NCBI RefSeq assembly: GCF_017614965.1
Contig: NZ_WVUG01000050.1
Coordinates: 1 to 37,840 of the forward strand
Direction of reading: 5' to 3'
Source of the DNA: Streptomyces griseorubiginosus
GTDB lineage: Bacteria > Actinomycetota > Actinomycetes > Streptomycetales > Streptomycetaceae
DNA: 37,840 nt
Part shown: positions 1 to 8,653 of the stretch, piece by piece
Numbering within the stretch: position 1 is the first letter of the stretch
How the letters are laid out: every line of letters begins with the position of its first letter
Position numbers and translations under genes: made by a program
Notes under the pieces: model-generated
Databases searched by the model: none
Told to the model about the DNA's origin: nothing
What the model saw: only the letters and a program-made list of their open reading frames with translations

Positions 1-1311
1 GACCCAGGGACCGCCGTCGTCCAGTCCGGTCGCCCCGTCCGTCCCGCCCCCGTCGTCGTCCCCGTCCGTCAACCGTGGCTCCGGGCCCAGGGGTTGAACG
101 TCACCCGGCATGCGGCTGCCCTGCGGCCCTTCCAAGCGGGGGAGTTCGGGAGCGGGGCCGCGGCGCCCACCGCCGGACATCTGCAGGCGGTCAACGCGCT
201 GTTGGGGCAGCTGCGTGCCGAACTGCTGCGGCAGAGCGAGCAGGTCCGGGAGCTGGCCCGCGCCGCGCAGACGCGGCCCGTCACCGGGCGCCTGCAGAGG
301 CTGCTGACGGCCAAGGAGCAGGCCCACGACTGGGTGCGTGAGGTCGAACGGATCTGGGACTTCTACTTCGAGCTGTTCGGCCAGCGCCAGTCCGTGTTCG
401 CGGACGCCCTGCTGTCGTGCGACCGCATCGCCCTGTCCTGCTACCAGGCCGCCTACCTCGGTGTCGGCGAGGCCAAACCGCTGCCGGCCCCGCCCCCGTT
501 CTCCTTCATGCGCACCGGATTCTCCCCGGCCACCTTCCGCCGCGGCATCCCGCTGCGCCGCCTCGGCCGACGCCTCAACCCGTTCCCGCTGGTCCAACTG
601 CCCTACCACCGACTGGTCAACCCCTGGACCCTGGGCGCGGTGCTCCACGAGGTCTCCCACAACCTCCAGAGCGACCTCGGCCTCGACCGGGCCGTGCCCC
701 GCGCGATCGCCCGCCGGCTCCTCGACGAGGGCTGCCCGCCCGCCGTCGTGCGCACCTGGGTCCGCTGGAACCGCGAGATCTACGCCGACCTGTGCGCCCT
801 ACTGCTCGGCGGCCCCGCCGTGGTCGGGTCCCTGCTCGACGTGATCGGCCGCGCCCCGGCGACCGTCCTGACGTACAGCCCGCGCGGTCCCCATCCGACG
901 CCCTGGTTGCGGGCCTGGATCTCGATCGAGCTGCTGCGCAGGACGGGGTTCGAGGAACAGGCCGAGCGGTACGGGCGGTTGTGGACCGCGATCTATCCCG
1001 ACCCGCGGGCCGGCACCCTGCCCCGCGAACTGCTGGCCACGTTCCAGGCCGCCCATCCCGCGGTCGTCGACGCCCTCTGCTTCCGGCCGTTCCCCGAGCT
1101 CGGCCGCCGCACCCTGGCCCAGGTGCTGCCCTTCGGCGCCAAGGAGTACGCGATGCAGCGGGAAGCCGCCGAACGCCTCGCCGCCGGAACCGACCCGGGC
1201 ATCATCCCGGCCCGTTTCCTGATCGGCGCCACCCGCTCCGCCCTGGACCGCGGCCTCGCCCGCCCGGGCGTGATCACCCGCAACTTCTACACGGAACTGG
1301 CGAGGCGATGA
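1..1311 (+). CDS. HExxH-motif protein of unknown function (5' end outside window)
   Basis: The frame is open from base 1, so the true start lies upstream; the first in-window start is a TTG at 94 (405 aa from there). The first 31 codons read as a Pro/Val/Arg-rich linker. Counting from 94, residues 25-85 look like a helical, possibly coiled segment. A zinc-protease-like motif HEVSH sits at residues 185-189, followed about 40 residues later by E228 in NREIYAD, which could be the third ligand of a gluzincin-type site. The rest is helical with no signal peptide or membrane segment seen. It is followed 132 bp downstream by an 875-aa gene on the same strand. HELTHVVQ-like motifs occur in DUF4157 proteins of contractile injection clusters, and the resemblance of HEVSHNLQ is suggestive only. 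The family is not recognised and peptidase activity is inferred from the motif. Confidence 0.8.
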   Translation, partial: DPGTAVVQSGRPVRPAPVVVPVRQPWLRAQGLNVTRHAAALRPFQAGEFGSGAAAPTAGHLQAVNALLGQLRAELLRQSEQVRELARAAQTRPVTGRLQRLLTAKEQAHDWVREVERIWDFYFELFGQRQSVFADALLSCDRIALSCYQAAYLGVGEAKPLPAPPPFSFMRTGFSPATFRRGIPLRRLGRRLNPFPLVQLPYHRLVNPWTLGAVLHEVSHNLQSDLGLDRAVPRAIARRLLDEGCPPAVVRTWVRWNREIYADLCALLLGGPAVVGSLLDVIGRAPATVLTYSPRGPHPTPWLRAWISIELLRRTGFEEQAERYGRLWTAIYPDPRAGTLPRELLATFQAAHPAVVDALCFRPFPELGRRTLAQVLPFGAKEYAMQREAAERLAAGTDPGIIPARFLIGATRSALDRGLARPGVITRNFYTELARR

Positions 1312-1443
1312 CGGTGACCCTCCGGTTGACGCGGGCGGGTGCGAAGACCGCGCCCGACGCCCGACGCCGGCAGACCGCCGCGCTGACCAGCCCGTGCTCC
1401 ACGTCCGGCGTCGGCCGCTGACCTGGAGAGGAAGGAGAGCACG

Positions 1444-4071
1444 ATGCCCACACTCACGATCCAGGTCTACCTCGCGCCCACTCCCGACGCCAAGGATCCG
1501 GATCCGAAGACCTGGCCGAAACCGCACAACGTCACACTGGAGCTCTCCCGGACGACCGGGGGGCCACCGATCACGGTGGGGCCTTCGGACGAGCGGGGGC
1601 TCATCACCTGCGAACTCGAGCCGGGCACCTACACGGTCGCGGCACCACCGGACACGGCCGAGGGCTTCACCGACGTGCGGGCCTCGGGTAATGGTGAGCC
1701 CACCGATCTGGTCCTGGCGGCCCGGAGCGGACAGCGCGGGAAGGAGCCGTACGTCGTGCTGCTGCCCGCAGTCGGCACGCAGCTCGTGCGGCTGCGGACC
1801 GTCACCCAGGAGGGTGAGACGGCGCCAGGTGCCAAGGCCGGCGTGGGGGGTGTCGAGTACGTCAGCGGCCCGGACGGCCTCATCCATGCGACGGCCAAGG
1901 GCGAGAGCGTCGACGTCGTCGCCCGCCGCGGCGGGTTCTACGCACCGCTCGACCCCAAGGCCACCGAACACCCCATGGCAGTGGACCCGCTGGCCGAGGA
2001 GCCGAAGCGGCTGCTGTACCGGCGCGCCTACGCCTGTTTCGTGATCGAAGCCGAAGTGGACGGAGAACCGGTGGTCGGAGCGGTCTTCCGGCTCGTGCCC
2101 TCAGCCGCACGCGACGAGACCGACACCCGGAGGGAGCGCACCGACCGCCGTGGCCGGTGCGTGTTCGACATCGTCGATCCGGGCATGGTGGACATCGCCG
2201 TCGACGACCTGTCCCACGCCAAGTGCGGCACGCAAGGAGTCGACGTCGACCCCAGGTACCGGCGGGCGCTCTGCAAGGCCGCCCGAGGCGAGGAGCACGA
2301 CATCTCGGAGCGCTTCAGGTTCCTCCGGCTCGCCACCGAGGAGACACACGGCATCAGCGGGCAGGTGCGGGACGAGGAAGGTCGCCCGGTCCCCAACGTG
2401 AGGGTGACGATCCACAGCGAGGACGGAACGGAACAACTGGACACGACGCACACCGACGACGACGGCGACTACGACCTCGTCGTCGACCGGGCCGGCGTCT
2501 ATCTGCTTTCCGCCGATCCCGGATACGGGGAACCGGTCCAGTGGACCACCGTCGACGTGAACTCCACGCCCGTCGTCCCCTTCGTCGTCACCCGCCCGCC
2601 CGGCAGGGGCCGCGGGACGACCCCCTCCGGCCAGGTGCTCAGCGACCTGTCCTCGTTCCCCGTTCTCACCGAGGACATCGGTTCCGGCCGCGGCGCCCCG
2701 GTCGTGGGCGGGGACCGCTCGGCCACCTACGGGCAGATCGTCGAGGGCGCCCTGCGGGATGTGCTCGGCTGGCGCCCCGGCTCCAACACCTCGGGCTTCC
2801 AGGCGGCGCTGACCGGGGCCTTCGAGTTGCGGGAGGTGGAGGGACACACGGAGTTCACCTGGCACCCGCGCGGCTACGCCGTCCAGGCCGACCTGGGCGC
2901 GCTCACCGGAGCGCAGGCGAGCATCTACAACCGGGCCAAGAACGCCCTGGACCAGGTCACCCCCCTGCTCGACGGCCTGCAACCCCTGGACCCGGCCGCC
3001 GATCCGCAGGACACCGAGGCCATCCGTACCATCGTGCGGTCGGAACTGGGAGAGCTGGTCGACGAGTTGGCCGTGGAGGGCGGGCCGCGCATCCAGCGGG
3101 TGAACGAGCTGTTCACCCTGCTGGCCGGTCCCCACGGCACCGGCACGCCACTCGATCCGGACTCGGTGGGCGGGCAACTCGCCCAGCTCCGCGAGCGCTT
3201 CGGGCTGAACACCGGCCGCGTCGGCACACTCGACGAGGAACGGATCGTCACCAACTTCCGTATCGTCGTCGACCACGTGCTGGCCCTGGAAGCAGGCTGG
3301 CAGACCTACCGCCGGCTGTTCGACGGCACCACCCCGGACACCTCGCTCGGCACGGTCCTGATCCGGCTGTCCCGCAACCTGGACGTGGTGGCGCAGTCCG
3401 TCGAGGAAGCCGTCTTCACGCTGGAGTCCGTCTTCATCGACGCGGCCCAGCGCCAGACGATCAGGCTGGAGTTCCCCCCTTCGGCGGACCTCCCCTCGAT
3501 CCTCTTCTCCGACCTGCTGGACTGGGTGGTCCGGGTCAGTACCAGCGAGGCACCGCGGCTGATCCGGGAGGCCGGCAAGGACGGCGTCGTCGCCATCACC
3601 CCCATCCTGGACCAGCTCGCCGACCTGGTGCGCCGCACCCTCGCTCTGGCCCGCAGCGGCACTCTGCCCAGCGGCGTTCCGCTGCCCGACGGCCTGCGGA
3701 CCGGGCGGGTGGTACGCGCCCTCGGCGAACTGGCGCAGCAACTCACCGACACGGCGACGCTCGCCCACGCGGTGCAGCGCGGCGAGCCTCCGCTCGTGGT
3801 CTTCGCCGAGGCGGAGAAGCACAGCGGGCGCCACCTGTGCGTCCGCCTGGTCGGCAGCGGCTTCCTCCCCGGCGCCACGGCGGAACTCTCCGCCCTCGAA
3901 CGGCCGGACTGGGCCGTCATCGTCTCGCACGGCACCGTGGACACCAGCAAGCCGGGACGAGCGACCGCCCTGTTCCACGGCGTGCCACGGAACAGCGACC
4001 TCACCTGGGTGGTGACCCTGGTCAACCCCGGCGGCATCCGCAGCAACACGGTCGACGCCCTGACGACCTGA
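1444..4071 (+). CDS. Large protein with carboxypeptidase-regulatory-like beta domain(s), function unknown
   Basis: 875 aa, ATG preceded by GGAAGGAGAG at about 1430-1439. No signal peptide, lipobox or membrane segment, so probably cytoplasmic or exported by a non-Sec route. Residues about 1-110 and 200-290 look like beta-sandwich repeats (short strands, GTYTV and GMVDIAV turns). Residues about 300-365 are a good match by eye to a CarboxypepD_reg/SdrD-B-like domain: ISGQVRDEEGRPVPNVRV, then DDDGDYDL, then AGVYLLSADPGYG. Residues about 400-780 are mainly helical with a repeated leucine pattern. The last 90 residues (VRLVGSGFLPGATAEL, then WVVTLVNPGG) resemble an IPT/TIG-like beta fold. It sits between the HExxH protein and a helical 404-aa protein with short gaps, so the three probably act together. 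A structural or adaptor role is more likely than catalysis; this is inference. Confidence 0.88.
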   Translation: MPTLTIQVYLAPTPDAKDPDPKTWPKPHNVTLELSRTTGGPPITVGPSDERGLITCELEPGTYTVAAPPDTAEGFTDVRASGNGEPTDLVLAARSGQRGKEPYVVLLPAVGTQLVRLRTVTQEGETAPGAKAGVGGVEYVSGPDGLIHATAKGESVDVVARRGGFYAPLDPKATEHPMAVDPLAEEPKRLLYRRAYACFVIEAEVDGEPVVGAVFRLVPSAARDETDTRRERTDRRGRCVFDIVDPGMVDIAVDDLSHAKCGTQGVDVDPRYRRALCKAARGEEHDISERFRFLRLATEETHGISGQVRDEEGRPVPNVRVTIHSEDGTEQLDTTHTDDDGDYDLVVDRAGVYLLSADPGYGEPVQWTTVDVNSTPVVPFVVTRPPGRGRGTTPSGQVLSDLSSFPVLTEDIGSGRGAPVVGGDRSATYGQIVEGALRDVLGWRPGSNTSGFQAALTGAFELREVEGHTEFTWHPRGYAVQADLGALTGAQASIYNRAKNALDQVTPLLDGLQPLDPAADPQDTEAIRTIVRSELGELVDELAVEGGPRIQRVNELFTLLAGPHGTGTPLDPDSVGGQLAQLRERFGLNTGRVGTLDEERIVTNFRIVVDHVLALEAGWQTYRRLFDGTTPDTSLGTVLIRLSRNLDVVAQSVEEAVFTLESVFIDAAQRQTIRLEFPPSADLPSILFSDLLDWVVRVSTSEAPRLIREAGKDGVVAITPILDQLADLVRRTLALARSGTLPSGVPLPDGLRTGRVVRALGELAQQLTDTATLAHAVQRGEPPLVVFAEAEKHSGRHLCVRLVGSGFLPGATAELSALERPDWAVIVSHGTVDTSKPGRATALFHGVPRNSDLTWVVTLVNPGGIRSNTVDALTT

Positions 4072-4083
4072 CGGAGGAGACCC

Positions 4084-5298
4084 ATGGCGAACGAACAGGA
4101 CTACCAGGCCTTCCTCGACCGCATCGCGGCCCTCCGGGAGACCGTCACCGACCGGCTGTCCGCGCAGCTCGTCGCCGATCCGCAGCTGGCGGACGTGCTG
4201 ACGAAGCAGATCGACGACCTGCTGCAGTCCGCGGTCAAGGCGGACCTGGAGCAGAAGCCGCCGCCGGACAAGGGCCTCGCCCAACTGGTCGGCATCGGCG
4301 ACCAGGCCGCCGACGCGCTCGGCAAGACCCGGCTGCCGCAGGCGATCGAGCCGTACGACGAGACGGTGTCGTCCGAGCGGCTCGTGGCGATGGCCGACCT
4401 CTACTACATCTACCAGCACGAGATGATCGGCGTGTTCCGCGCCGTGCAGAAGCTCCAGGAACTGTTCCGCGCGGGCGCCGTGTACCTGTCCAGCGGTGCG
4501 GGCGCCTACGCCCTCTACCAGTTCGACCGCCGCGAGGTGCTGCGCTACACGCGCCGGGACCGACTGGCCGCCTACCGCCGTGCGTTCGGCTACGGCAGGG
4601 CGCCCGTCCCCTCCGGCTCCCGCGCCAACGGCGACTTCCACGGCCTCTTCGAGCACTTCGTCAACCAGGTCGCGCTCTTCCACCGCGACAAGCGGATCGC
4701 GGACGTGGTGCGCGAGCGGGCCTACGACCCGAGCTTCGGCAGCATCGCCGTGGTCCGCCGGGCCGGCCTGGACCTGCGCAACAACCTGAAGTTCACCTCG
4801 TACGGCCATGTCAACGTGCTCCGCGTCGAGGTCATGCAACTCCTCGACGAGGCGTACCGCATCCTGGGCTCGGACGACATCCGGCGCCTGTACGGCGCCG
4901 ACACCGCCTGGGACGTCGTGGAGATCGTGCTCGCCCAGTACTTCGGCGAGCGCCTGGTCACCTCGCCGCGCCAGCGCATGGGCATCGCCGGCCGGGAGGT
5001 GCTGCGCTGGCTGGCCCAGCCGCATCTGCTGCAGACCCAGCGCGCCAAGTTCGAGACGCTCCTGCTGGAGATCGCCGAAAGCGCGGAGGAATGGCTCACC
5101 AGCGCCCAGTCGCTCGGCGTCGCCGTCCGCCAGGAGGACCGCCGGGGCATGCCCTGGGACCGCTCCGCCGCGCCGGTCGCGGGCGCCCAACGCGTCACCC
5201 GCCCACGGCCACCGGCCCCGCCGGTGGTCCGCGGCACCGGTCCGGCCGGCGGGACCCGGGGTCGTGTCACCGCACCGCTCAACGGGGCGCGTGTGTGA
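4084..5298 (+). CDS. All-helical conserved hypothetical protein, third gene of the unknown module
   Basis: 404 aa. ATG 12 bp after the previous stop, with GGAGGAGACCC just upstream, so translation from the same transcript is very likely. Residues 1-350 are almost entirely helix-forming, with amphipathic segments such as LYYIYQHEMIGVFRAVQKL (about 102-120) and FEHFVNQVALFHRDKRIADV (about 190-209). Residues about 350-404 are a Pro/Arg/Gly-rich disordered tail. No enzyme motif, signal peptide or membrane segment was recognised. The stop codon overlaps a GTG (GTGA at 5295-5298) that could start the next frame. I do not recognise the family. The helical bundle with a basic tail suggests a scaffold or interaction partner, which is inference. 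Confidence 0.88.
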   Translation: MANEQDYQAFLDRIAALRETVTDRLSAQLVADPQLADVLTKQIDDLLQSAVKADLEQKPPPDKGLAQLVGIGDQAADALGKTRLPQAIEPYDETVSSERLVAMADLYYIYQHEMIGVFRAVQKLQELFRAGAVYLSSGAGAYALYQFDRREVLRYTRRDRLAAYRRAFGYGRAPVPSGSRANGDFHGLFEHFVNQVALFHRDKRIADVVRERAYDPSFGSIAVVRRAGLDLRNNLKFTSYGHVNVLRVEVMQLLDEAYRILGSDDIRRLYGADTAWDVVEIVLAQYFGERLVTSPRQRMGIAGREVLRWLAQPHLLQTQRAKFETLLLEIAESAEEWLTSAQSLGVAVRQEDRRGMPWDRSAAPVAGAQRVTRPRPPAPPVVRGTGPAGGTRGRVTAPLNGARV

Positions 5299-6773
5299 CC
5301 CGAGGGGGTGAGGCCGGCGCCGACCGCGCGCGGACAGCGCCCGGGGGAACGGCTCGGCCCGCTGTTCCGGCCCACGTTCCCGGCGGGAGCGCGTCCCTCG
5401 GCGGCGGTCGTACGAGCGGCGCCCGTACGACCGCCGCCCTCCGCCATGCCCGCGCCCGTCGCGCCCGGAGCCTCTCCCTCCTGTGCGACCTGATCCGCCA
5501 CCCCACCGTCAGCGCCGACCCCGCCCACCGCGCCGACCTGCACGCCTGTGCCGCGCTGCTCGCCGCGCACCTGCGCCGCATCGGACTGGACGCCGTCACC
5601 GTGCGGCCGGGGCGCGCCGCCCCGTACGTCACCGGCGAGTGGATGCGGCGACCCGGCGCTCCCGTGGTGCTCGTCTACGGTCACTACGACGTCCAGCCCG
5701 CCGGACCGCGATCGGCCTGGGCCACGCAGCCCTTCCGCCCCACGGTCCACGACGGGTACGTCCACGGCCGCGGGGCCAGCGACGACAAGGGGCAGCTCGT
5801 CGCGCAACTCGCCGCGATCGGGGCCTGGCTGGCGACCGGGGGCCCGCCCGTCAACCTGCGGATCGTTCTCGACGGCGAGGAGGAGATCGGCAGCCCCGCA
5901 CTGAGGCACCATCTGCCCGGCCGTCCCGCCTTCCTGCGCGCCGATCTCGCCGTCGTCTCCGACACCCAGATGCGGGATGCGCACACCCCCGTCCTCGTCA
6001 CGGGCCTGCGCGGCTCCCTCACCGTCCGCTTCGATGTCACCGGCCCCGCCACCGACCTGCACGCCGGCGCCTTCGGGGGCGCGGTGGCCGAGCCCGCCCA
6101 GGCGCTGTGCGCGTTGGTGGCGAGCCTGCACCGGCCCGACGGCCGTGTCGCCGTCGAGGGTTTCTACGACGACGTACGCCCCCCGCACCCGGACACCCGC
6201 GCCCGGCTCGCCCGCGACGGACCGACGGATCAACGGTTCCTCGCCCCGGCAGGACTCCGCTATGGACACGGCGAACCCGGCTACTCCGCCTTCGAGCGGG
6301 CCACCGTCCGCCCGGCCGTGGTCGTCACCGCCCTGCACGCCGCGGCCCGTGCCGCCGTCCCGCGCCGGGCCGGCGCCGAACTCGGCGTCCGTCTGGTGCC
6401 CGGTCAACAGCCGGCCACCGTGTTCCGGGCCCTGCGCGCCCATCTGACACAGCGCGTCCCGCGAGGGGTCACCGCGCGGCTGACACCGCTGTCCTCCTGC
6501 GGGCCGTACCAGCTGGACCTCCGCGATCCCGCGGTCGCCGCCGCACGCCGGGCCGCGGCCCCCGTCTTCGGCCGGCCGCCCCTTCTGTTGCCCTCGGGCG
6601 GCTCCATCCCCTTCGTCGGCGACCTCGCCACCACCGGCACCCGGACCCTCCTCCTGGGCTTCGGCCTCCCCGACGACAACATCCACGCCCCCGACGAACG
6701 CTTCGCCCTCAGCGGCCTGCACCGCGGAACCGACACCTGCGTCCGCCTCTACGGAGAACTCGGCGCGCTCTAG
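5295..6773 (+). CDS. M20-family metallopeptidase (dipeptidase-like)
   Basis: 492 aa if it starts at the GTG overlapping the previous stop (GTGA). The M20 core begins near residue 58. Visible motifs are GHYDVQPA (first zinc ligand His), GRGASDDKGQ (bridging Asp), DGEEEIGS (catalytic and ligand Glu), VVSDTQM, a lid-domain HAGAFGG and a C-terminal NIHAPDE (ligand His). Length and motifs fit the carnosinase/CPG2-like dipeptidase branch, which cleaves dipeptides or removes C-terminal residues with two zinc ions. No signal peptide. The N-terminal 55-60 residues are Ala/Gly/Arg-rich and contain a perfect 15-bp inverted repeat, so the real start is uncertain; no other ATG, GTG or TTG lies in frame before the core. 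It may belong to the upstream module or be an independent catabolic gene. Its stop shares the CTAG at 6770-6773 with the convergent gene. Confidence 0.85.
   Translation: MTRGGEAGADRARTAPGGTARPAVPAHVPGGSASLGGGRTSGARTTAALRHARARRARSLSLLCDLIRHPTVSADPAHRADLHACAALLAAHLRRIGLDAVTVRPGRAAPYVTGEWMRRPGAPVVLVYGHYDVQPAGPRSAWATQPFRPTVHDGYVHGRGASDDKGQLVAQLAAIGAWLATGGPPVNLRIVLDGEEEIGSPALRHHLPGRPAFLRADLAVVSDTQMRDAHTPVLVTGLRGSLTVRFDVTGPATDLHAGAFGGAVAEPAQALCALVASLHRPDGRVAVEGFYDDVRPPHPDTRARLARDGPTDQRFLAPAGLRYGHGEPGYSAFERATVRPAVVVTALHAAARAAVPRRAGAELGVRLVPGQQPATVFRALRAHLTQRVPRGVTARLTPLSSCGPYQLDLRDPAVAAARRAAAPVFGRPPLLLPSGGSIPFVGDLATTGTRTLLLGFGLPDDNIHAPDERFALSGLHRGTDTCVRLYGELGAL
5400..5438. repeat. Perfect 15-bp inverted repeat, possible terminator or attenuator
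   Basis: Arms 5400-5414 (GGCGGCGGTCGTACG) and 5424-5438 are exact reverse complements around a 9-nt loop. The repeat falls inside the assumed N-terminal coding part of the M20 gene, upstream of the conserved core. It could separate the upstream three-gene unit from the peptidase. No T-run follows. Confidence 0.6.
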
Positions 6774-7165
6774 TCCTCGAGGAACTCCCCGTCCACGTAC
6801 ACCCACGCCCCCTCCACCCGCTCGAAGCGGCTCCGCTCGTGCAGCGCACCGCCCCTGAAGGACGCGCGGAAGGTCACCGTGCCGGTGGCGTGGAAGGCCG
6901 AGCCGTCGGCGGTGTCCAGGATCTCCAGGCCCGTCCAGCGCATCCCGGAGTCGAAACCGACCCGGGCGGGGCGGGTCCGCGGATGCCAGGTACGCAGCAG
7001 GTAGGGCTCGTCCCGCTGGACGAAGGCGCAGTAGCGCGAGCGCATCAGCGCCTCGGCGGTGGGCGCGGCCGCCTCACCCCGGTGGAAGCGGCCACAGCAC
7101 CGCTCGTACGGCTCCGGCAGACCGCAGGGACAGGACGGTGAGGGGCGTCGGGACATGGGGGCCAT
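6770..7165 (-). CDS. YchJ-family (UPF0225) protein with SEC-C zinc motif
   Basis: 131 aa. The N-terminus carries the SEC-C cysteine cluster CPCG...YERCCGRFH (about residues 12-28, or 9-25 if the second ATG at 7156 is used), a zinc-binding motif shared with the SecA C-terminus. It is followed by the YchJ-type segment LMRSRYCAFV...YLLRTWHP and the domain end ERVEGAWVYVDGEF. YchJ proteins are small NTF2-like proteins of unknown biochemical role, and length and order fit the family. It is the last gene of the minus-strand run, 18 bp after the M1 peptidase stop. Its TAG lies in the same CTAG tetranucleotide as the TAG of the convergent M20 gene, leaving no space for a terminator. Confidence 0.9.
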   Translation of the reverse strand: MAPMSRRPSPSCPCGLPEPYERCCGRFHRGEAAAPTAEALMRSRYCAFVQRDEPYLLRTWHPRTRPARVGFDSGMRWTGLEILDTADGSAFHATGTVTFRASFRGGALHERSRFERVEGAWVYVDGEFLED

Positions 7166-7183
7166 TCTGCCCGGCCCGTCCGG

Positions 7184-8653
7184 CTACGCCGACTCGGCGT
7201 TGGTCGGCGGGTGCGTGGGGCGCGCCGGGATCTGGGCCGGCAGCGCGGGCAGCCGGGTGCCGTACACCCAGGCGTCGAAGAGGCCGTCCAGCGGCTCGTC
7301 CGCGTAGCGGTTCGCATGAGCGGTGAACGTCGTGGTCGTCACCGCCCCGCCCCGGTGCAGTCCCGCCCAGCCGCGCAGCATACGGAAGAAGGCCTCGTCG
7401 CCCATCGCGCAGCGCACCGCGTGCAGCACCAGCCCGCCGCGCTCGTAGAGCCGGTCGTCGAACATCGACTTGCGTCCCGGATCGGCCAGCCGCAGGTCCT
7501 GCGGCTGCGAGGACAGCAACCGGTGCGCGGCGGCCGCCAGTTGCTGCGCGCTGCGCCCGCCGGACCGCTCCGACCACAGCCACTCGGCGTACTTGGCGAA
7601 GCCCTCGTTCAGCCAGATGTGCCGCCAGTCCGCGATGGACACGCTGTTGCCGAACCACTGGTGCGCCAGCTCGTGCGCCACCAGCCGCTCCCAACCCCGG
7701 GCCCCGTCCACGTGGTTGGCGCCGAACAGCGACAACCCCTGTGCCTCCACGGGCACATCGAGTTCCTCCTCGGTCACCACCACCGCGTACTCGTCGAACG
7801 GGTAGGGCCCGAACAGCTCCTGGAACAGATCCATCATCTGCGGCTGCCGCGCGAAGTCCCGTGAGAACTCCGGCAGCAGATGCGCCGGGATGTGCCCGTG
7901 CTGCGGCACCCCGCCCGGCCCCGGGTCGCCGAGCAGCACCGTCTGGTACTTGCCGATCGCCAGACCGACGAGATAGCTGGAGGTCGGCGCGGCCTGCTCG
8001 TACACCCAGGTCGTGGTGGACGCCTTGGTGGTACGGGTCAGCAGCCTGCCGCCCGCGACCACCGCGTACGCGGACGGAGTGGTGATCGAGATCTGGTACG
8101 AGGCCTTGTCGGCGGGCCGGTCGTTGCACGGGTACCAGGACGGCGCCCCGATCGGCTGGCTCGCCACCAGCGCCCCGTCCTCCAGCTCCTCCCAGCCGAG
8201 CCCGCCCCACGGGCTGGGCACCGGCTTGGGGTTGCCCGACCAGTGCACCTCGACCGGGAAGGCGGCACCCGGGCGGACCGGCTTGGCGGGACGGATCCGC
8301 AGCCGGCCGCCGCGGTGCGTGTAGTGCGCCGGGCGGCCGTCCACCTTGACCCGGCCGATCTTGAAGTCGGCCAGGTTGAGGGTGAACTCGGTGAGCGGCG
8401 AGCGACCCGCTATGGCGCTGATCCGGGCGCTGCCCGCCAGCCGGTTGGGACCAGGACGGTAGTCCAGCGTGAGCTCGTACCGGTGCACGCGGTAACGGGC
8501 ATCACCGTGTTCCGGAAAGTACGGGTCCGAACCACCCGACTGCTGAACTGCCACTGCCGCTTCTGCTCCCTGCGCCGTCGAACCACTCGCTCCCGCCGGT
8601 GCCCCGCACGCGACACCCATCGGTTCCGAGTGGCCCGCGTTCAGGGACGCCAT
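7184..8653 (-). CDS. Short M1-family zinc aminopeptidase
   Basis: 489 aa from the ATG that overlaps the end of the NRPS-like gene by 13 bp, which suggests translational coupling. The gluzincin site is intact: HELAH at 327-331 (two His ligands and catalytic Glu), NEGFAKYAEWLW with E350 as third ligand, and Y403 in RLYERGG as the probable transition-state Tyr. The usual GxMEN exopeptidase loop is replaced by VEAQGLS near 302-308, as in a subgroup of short M1 enzymes that lack the large C-terminal helical domain. Residues 1-40 are Ala/Gly-rich without a clear hydrophobic signal core, so the true start may lie further in. Expected reaction: removal of N-terminal residues from peptides. Its partnership with the upstream peptide-bond-forming enzyme is unproven but suggestive. 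Confidence 0.93.
   Translation of the reverse strand: MASLNAGHSEPMGVACGAPAGASGSTAQGAEAAVAVQQSGGSDPYFPEHGDARYRVHRYELTLDYRPGPNRLAGSARISAIAGRSPLTEFTLNLADFKIGRVKVDGRPAHYTHRGGRLRIRPAKPVRPGAAFPVEVHWSGNPKPVPSPWGGLGWEELEDGALVASQPIGAPSWYPCNDRPADKASYQISITTPSAYAVVAGGRLLTRTTKASTTTWVYEQAAPTSSYLVGLAIGKYQTVLLGDPGPGGVPQHGHIPAHLLPEFSRDFARQPQMMDLFQELFGPYPFDEYAVVVTEEELDVPVEAQGLSLFGANHVDGARGWERLVAHELAHQWFGNSVSIADWRHIWLNEGFAKYAEWLWSERSGGRSAQQLAAAAHRLLSSQPQDLRLADPGRKSMFDDRLYERGGLVLHAVRCAMGDEAFFRMLRGWAGLHRGGAVTTTTFTAHANRYADEPLDGLFDAWVYGTRLPALPAQIPARPTHPPTNAESA

Noticed and set aside
1308..1421. 37-codon frame starting in an ATGA overlap with the HExxH gene stop
   Set aside because: Short, Arg/Ala/Thr-rich, no recognisable features. 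The overlap is tempting, but coding potential cannot be supported.
2101..5190. Open frame of 1029 codons on the minus strand
   Set aside because: It lies opposite genes with good starts, ribosome sites and domain content; long antisense frames are common in DNA of this GC content. Its translation is low-complexity and without any recognisable motif.
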